From Microbacterium dauci (GTDB lineage Bacteria > Actinomycetota > Actinomycetes > Actinomycetales > Microbacteriaceae), in NCBI RefSeq assembly GCF_030065535.1, contig NZ_JASJND010000004.1, forward strand, positions 310,001 to 374,000: 64,000 nt of DNA, given 5' to 3'. Positions 61,017-64,000 of the stretch are shown piece by piece. The position numbers and the translations under genes are program-made. The notes beneath the pieces are model-generated. The model had not been told where the DNA came from. It worked only from the letters and a program-made list of their open reading frames with translations, and ran no database searches. The first letter of the stretch is position 1, and every line of letters begins with the position of its first letter.

Positions 61017-62549
61017 TCAGTCGGCCGGAGCGAAGAACCGCAGGCTCGGGATGAGCTGGGCCTGCTGCATCGTCACGTCGATCTCGGGGCTGGCGAGATA
61101 CACGTTCTGCTGCAGCACGATCGGCGCGAACCAGGCGTCCTCGACGAGGTGGGTGTTGAGCTCCTGGTAGAGAGCGGTCTGCTCGTCGCCCTGCGTGAGC
61201 GGGATCTCCTCGAGGAGCGACTGCACCGTGTCGTCGGTGTAGCCGAAGTTGTTCCAGAGCGAGGTCGGGGTGAGCTTGTTGAGCACGTCGGTCCACGCCG
61301 GGATGTTCGTCGAGAACGAGAGCATGAACGCGGGCTGTCCCTTGAGCGTCTCGAGTCCGCCGTTGGCGAAGCCGTTGATCGGGACGGGGGTCATCGTGAT
61401 GCCGACCTCGGCCAGGTACTGCTGGACGATCGGGACGAGCGGCGACATGAATCCCTCGGAGTACGAGATCGGGATCTCGAAGCCCTCGGCGTAGCCCGCT
61501 TCGGCGAGCAGCTCGCGCGCCATCTCGGGGTCGTAGGGGTAGCGCTCGTTGAGCTCCTCGATCCACGCCTGCGACGCCGGGTTGAACGTCTGCGTCGAGA
61601 CCTGCCCGAAGCCGTTGTAGTAGGTGTCGAGGATCGCCTCGCGGTCGATGGCGTAGTTGATCGCCTGGCGGACGGCGACCTCACCGAGAGCGGGCGAGAG
61701 CGTGCCGGCGCGATCCTGCAGGATCACTCCCTGCCACTCGCCGGGCACGGTCTGCACGGTGAGGCCGCTGGCCTCGGCCTGCTCCACCATGTCGGGCGTT
61801 GCATACATGAACTGGATCTGGCCGGTCGTCAGGGCGTTGAAGCGCGCGGTGAAGTCCTCGAAGGGCTTGATGACGACCGTGTCGAACGGGTACGCCTCGG
61901 CGTTCCAGTAGTCGGCGTTGCGCTCGAACGCGTAGCTCGAGCCCGAGATCGTCGAGCCGCTGTCGAGCACGTACGGACCCGAGCCGACGGGCTCGCTGCC
62001 GATCGTGCCGGCCTCGATCGCCGCCGGGCTCGCCATGTAGCCGAGATAGGTCGCGAGGGCCGAGAGGAGTCCCGGGTTGGGCGCCGAGAGCTGCAGGACG
62101 ACGGTGCTGTCGTCGGTCGCGACGACCTCGTCGATCGAGGCAGCCGCCTCGGACGCGCTGCCAGATCCTGCCTTGCGCGCCTCGATGTTGGCGATGACGG
62201 CCTCGGCGTCGAACGGCTCGCCGTCCGTGAACGAGATGCCCTCCTGCAGGGTGAGAGTCAGCTCGGTCAGATCCTCGTTGTACTCGAAGTCGGTCGCGAG
62301 GTTCGGTTCGACGACGCCCTCTGAGGTCTTGCGCAGAAGCGGGTCGTAGACCGCCTCGGCGTAGCTGATGATCGCCCCTTCCTTCATCTCGCCCGGATCC
62401 CAGGAGAGCACGTCTCCGTTGTTTCCGAGGATGAGTTCGCGGGGCACGTCGTCGCTCGGCGCGGCGTCGTCGCCGGGCGAGCCGGAGCAGGCCGTCAGGA
62501 CGAGTGCTGCGACGAGGAGGGTGGAGCCGAGTTGCACGATTCGCTTCAT
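61017..62549 (-). CDS. ABC solute-binding lipoprotein, family 5 (DppA/OppA-like)
   Basis: A 510-residue lipoprotein with lipobox VLTAC. The SBP_bac_5 fold is recognised by LTLTLQEGISFTDGEPFDAE, SEPVGSGPYVLDS and VRQAINYAIDREAILDTYYN. Such proteins bind peptides but in many soil actinobacteria also oligosaccharides. With a sugar kinase and sugar oxidoreductases downstream, a carbohydrate or glycoside ligand is more likely here. It follows the ROK regulator by 66 bases. Confidence 0.9.
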   Translation of the reverse strand: MKRIVQLGSTLLVAALVLTACSGSPGDDAAPSDDVPRELILGNNGDVLSWDPGEMKEGAIISYAEAVYDPLLRKTSEGVVEPNLATDFEYNEDLTELTLTLQEGISFTDGEPFDAEAVIANIEARKAGSGSASEAAASIDEVVATDDSTVVLQLSAPNPGLLSALATYLGYMASPAAIEAGTIGSEPVGSGPYVLDSGSTISGSSYAFERNADYWNAEAYPFDTVVIKPFEDFTARFNALTTGQIQFMYATPDMVEQAEASGLTVQTVPGEWQGVILQDRAGTLSPALGEVAVRQAINYAIDREAILDTYYNGFGQVSTQTFNPASQAWIEELNERYPYDPEMARELLAEAGYAEGFEIPISYSEGFMSPLVPIVQQYLAEVGITMTPVPINGFANGGLETLKGQPAFMLSFSTNIPAWTDVLNKLTPTSLWNNFGYTDDTVQSLLEEIPLTQGDEQTALYQELNTHLVEDAWFAPIVLQQNVYLASPEIDVTMQQAQLIPSLRFFAPAD

Positions 62550-62615
62550 GATCTTCTTCTCTGTGTGTGAGAGGCCACGTTTGACTTCGGTCGGGTGATG
62601 GGGGGGGTGGTGCAG

Positions 62616-63752
62616 CTATGACACGCCGAGCTCCCGCGAGAGGGTCATCGCTGCGGCGCCGCGCAGCACGATGTCCTCGCCGAGGGATGTCATCCGAACT
62701 CCCACGGCGCCGTGGAACTCGGCCATCGTGCGGGCGCGGAGCGTGTCGGTGAGTGCCTCGACGAGAGGTCCGTCGAGGAGTTGCACGGGACCGCTGAGCA
62801 CGACCTCCGTGAGATTGAGTGCGCCCACGACGGGCGCGAGCGCGACGCCGAGCCAGCGTCCCGCGTCGGCGAGGACGGCGTCGTGCTCGGCGGGCGCCGC
62901 GGTCTCGGCGAGCGCTGCGTCGAGTCGGGGCGTCGCGAGTCGCGTCTCGAGGCAGCCGTCCTTGCCGCAGACGCAGCGTGCCCCGTCGTCGCCGACGACG
63001 ACGTGGCCGATCTCGCCCGCGGCGAACTCGCTGCCGTAGATCGCGGTGCCGCCCACGACGAGGCCCGAGCCGACGCCGTGACCGATCTTGACGAGGATCA
63101 TGTCGGAGGCGCCGCCTCCGAAGCTGTGCTCGGCGAGCGTCGCCATGTTGGCGTCGTTCGCGACGACGACGGGAAGCCCGACGCGTGTCGCGAGGTCCGC
63201 CTGCACGGGAACATCGCTCCAGCCGAGGTTCGGAGCCGCCAGCACGACGCCCGCGAGGTCGACGATGCCCGGAGAGCCGACGCCGATGCCCAGCAGCGGC
63301 ACCTCGGCCGCCGAGATCAGCTGGTCGACGAGCTCGTCGACCAGAGCGAGCGCCTCGGTGCCCGTGCGGCCGCGCAGAGGCACCTCGACGCGAAGCAGCA
63401 CGGTGCCGCTGAGATCCATGAGTGCCCCACGGAAGAGCGAGTGCCCGCTGAGATCGATCCCGATGATCCCGAACGACGAGCTGGCGAATTCGATCACGGT
63501 CGCGGGCTTGCCGGGTCCGGTGCGCTTCGTCGGGCCGCCCTCGACGATGAGTCCGTCGTCGATGAGATCGGCGACCAGGTCCGACACGGTCACTCTCGTG
63601 AGCCCCGTCTCGCGGGCGACGTCGGCGCGACTCAGGCCCGTCGTCGAGTAGAGCGTCTGAAGCACGAGCGAGCGATTGTGCGAGCGGGCTTCTTCCGGCA
63701 TGACCTTGCGCGTGGGGCGGAGGGCCGATCCGGGCTGGTGGTGGGTGAGCAC
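62616..63752 (-). CDS. ROK-family transcriptional regulator (NagC/XylR type)
   Basis: About 378 residues from a GTG at 63752; an ATG at 63701 (MPEEARSHNRSLVLQTLYST) is the alternative. The N-terminal winged helix is RADVARETGLTRVTVSDLVA. The ROK effector domain has GIGVGSPGIVDLAGVV and the zinc signature GEIGHVVVGDDGARCVCGKD followed by GCLE. It probably represses the catabolic operon, with the sugar as inducer. A GTTAG/CTAAC palindrome lies just upstream. Confidence 0.9.
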   Translation of the reverse strand: MLTHHQPGSALRPTRKVMPEEARSHNRSLVLQTLYSTTGLSRADVARETGLTRVTVSDLVADLIDDGLIVEGGPTKRTGPGKPATVIEFASSSFGIIGIDLSGHSLFRGALMDLSGTVLLRVEVPLRGRTGTEALALVDELVDQLISAAEVPLLGIGVGSPGIVDLAGVVLAAPNLGWSDVPVQADLATRVGLPVVVANDANMATLAEHSFGGGASDMILVKIGHGVGSGLVVGGTAIYGSEFAAGEIGHVVVGDDGARCVCGKDGCLETRLATPRLDAALAETAAPAEHDAVLADAGRWLGVALAPVVGALNLTEVVLSGPVQLLDGPLVEALTDTLRARTMAEFHGAVGVRMTSLGEDIVLRGAAAMTLSRELGVS

Positions 63753-63755
63753 AAG

Positions 63756-63772
63756 CGTTAGTAAACCTAACG
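63756..63772. promoter_or_regulatory. Putative ROK operator
   Basis: CGTTAG (63756-63761), a five-base spacer TAAAC, and CTAACG (63767-63772) form a perfect inverted repeat four bases before the GTG start of the ROK regulator, in a locally AT-rich stretch. The GTTAGTAAAC form resembles known ROK-type sites, so autoregulation and cluster control are likely. Confidence 0.6.
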
Positions 63773-63878
63773 AACTAAATGTCCACAAGGTGTTCTGGCA
63801 AATGTCATCGCGCTGAAACACCGCCGTTACAGGCGAGACAATTTCAGCAGGCTCGCTAACAAATAGCGGTGTCGCGGG

Positions 63879-64000
63879 TCAGGATCCCGAGGTCGCGGAG
63901 ATTCCCGTGACCGCTGCGCTGCGCTGCCACAGCCTTTCGGCGAGGTCGGCGTCGTGGATCCGGGGGTTCACGTGGTCGGTGCGAGCGCGCTCGTCGTAGT
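63879..64000 (-). CDS. C-terminal end of an SDR-like dehydrogenase, cut by window edge
   Basis: About 40 codons enter from the right edge and read YDERARTDHVNPRIHDADLA, then ERLWQRSAAVTGISATSGS and a stop at 63879-63881. The ALAxRLWxxSxxxTG-style tail is common at the end of short-chain dehydrogenases of the retinol-dehydrogenase-like group. Only the tail is visible, so the identification is tentative. The 57 bases between this stop and the ROK regulator's 5' region carry no gene. Confidence 0.5.
   Translation of the reverse strand, partial: YDERARTDHVNPRIHDADLAERLWQRSAAVTGISATSGS

Overview
The window is chromosomal DNA from a high-GC Gram-positive bacterium, most likely a Microbacterium-like member of the Microbacteriaceae. 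The evidence is the actinobacterial rpsF-ssb-rpsR-rplI-dnaB cluster, GTG starts in many genes, GTGA/ATGA stop-start overlaps, actinobacterial families (CsoR, EI24, DUF6153, WXG-like proteins) and a wall protein with a sortase-E type LAETG signal. The rpsF-dnaB block usually lies fairly close to oriC in actinobacteria, but dnaA and dnaN are not in this window.

Layout. 1-2.0 kb: two uncharacterised minus-strand genes. 2.2-3.8 kb: ribosomal proteins S6, S18 and L9 with single-strand DNA-binding protein. 4.1-7.0 kb: two repetitive surface proteins on the minus strand; one is a long chaplin-like LAETG-anchored protein and one is built of octapeptide repeats. 7.0-8.9 kb: a dense cluster of DnaA boxes, then dnaB. 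9.1-17.1 kb: a copper-resistance island (csoR, copZ, a CPC-type and a CPH-type P1B ATPase, DUF6153, two DUF305 proteins, a beta-propeller lipoprotein). 17.3-21 kb: barstar-like protein, small hypotheticals, an SDR, a pyrimidine-dimer-glycosylase-like protein and a methyltransferase. 21-25.8 kb: metQNI methionine importer in an operon with a FAD oxidoreductase and an aminotransferase. 25.9-29.3 kb: serine hydrolase and a Mn/Zn ABC importer with tandem palindromic operators. 29.4-49.9 kb: housekeeping and accessory metabolism (APC permease, ROK kinase, alditol oxidase, thioesterase, aldo/keto reductase, MATE exporter, HTH-membrane fusion, PQQ-type dehydrogenase, purB, phosphatase, WXG-like/hydrolase pair, holin-like protein, hisC, sugar transporter). 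50.1-53.3 kb: a graveyard of broken genes (lacI, NAD(P)H oxidoreductase, alpha-amylase, an unknown fragment) around an intact GIY-YIG gene. 53.3-63.8 kb: a minus-strand catabolic cluster with a ROK regulator, a dipeptide-type ABC importer (including a permease-ATPase fusion), a TIM-barrel isomerase, two Gfo/Idh oxidoreductases and a ROK kinase. The last bases hold the tail of an SDR gene.

How the genes work together. The copper genes form a sensing (CsoR), chaperoning (CopZ) and export (CopA/CopB) system. The 53-64 kb cluster looks like uptake of a glycoside or sugar derivative followed by oxidation/isomerisation and phosphorylation under its own ROK repressor. A genome-wide signal runs across all this: the heptamer GGATGCC/GGCATCC is heavily iterated in most of the window, inside genes in fixed reading frames and as inverted pairs in terminators. 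It is thin in the copper island and absent from about 50.95 to 63.88 kb, which marks both as probably acquired segments. No tRNA, rRNA, CRISPR array or intact transposase was found.
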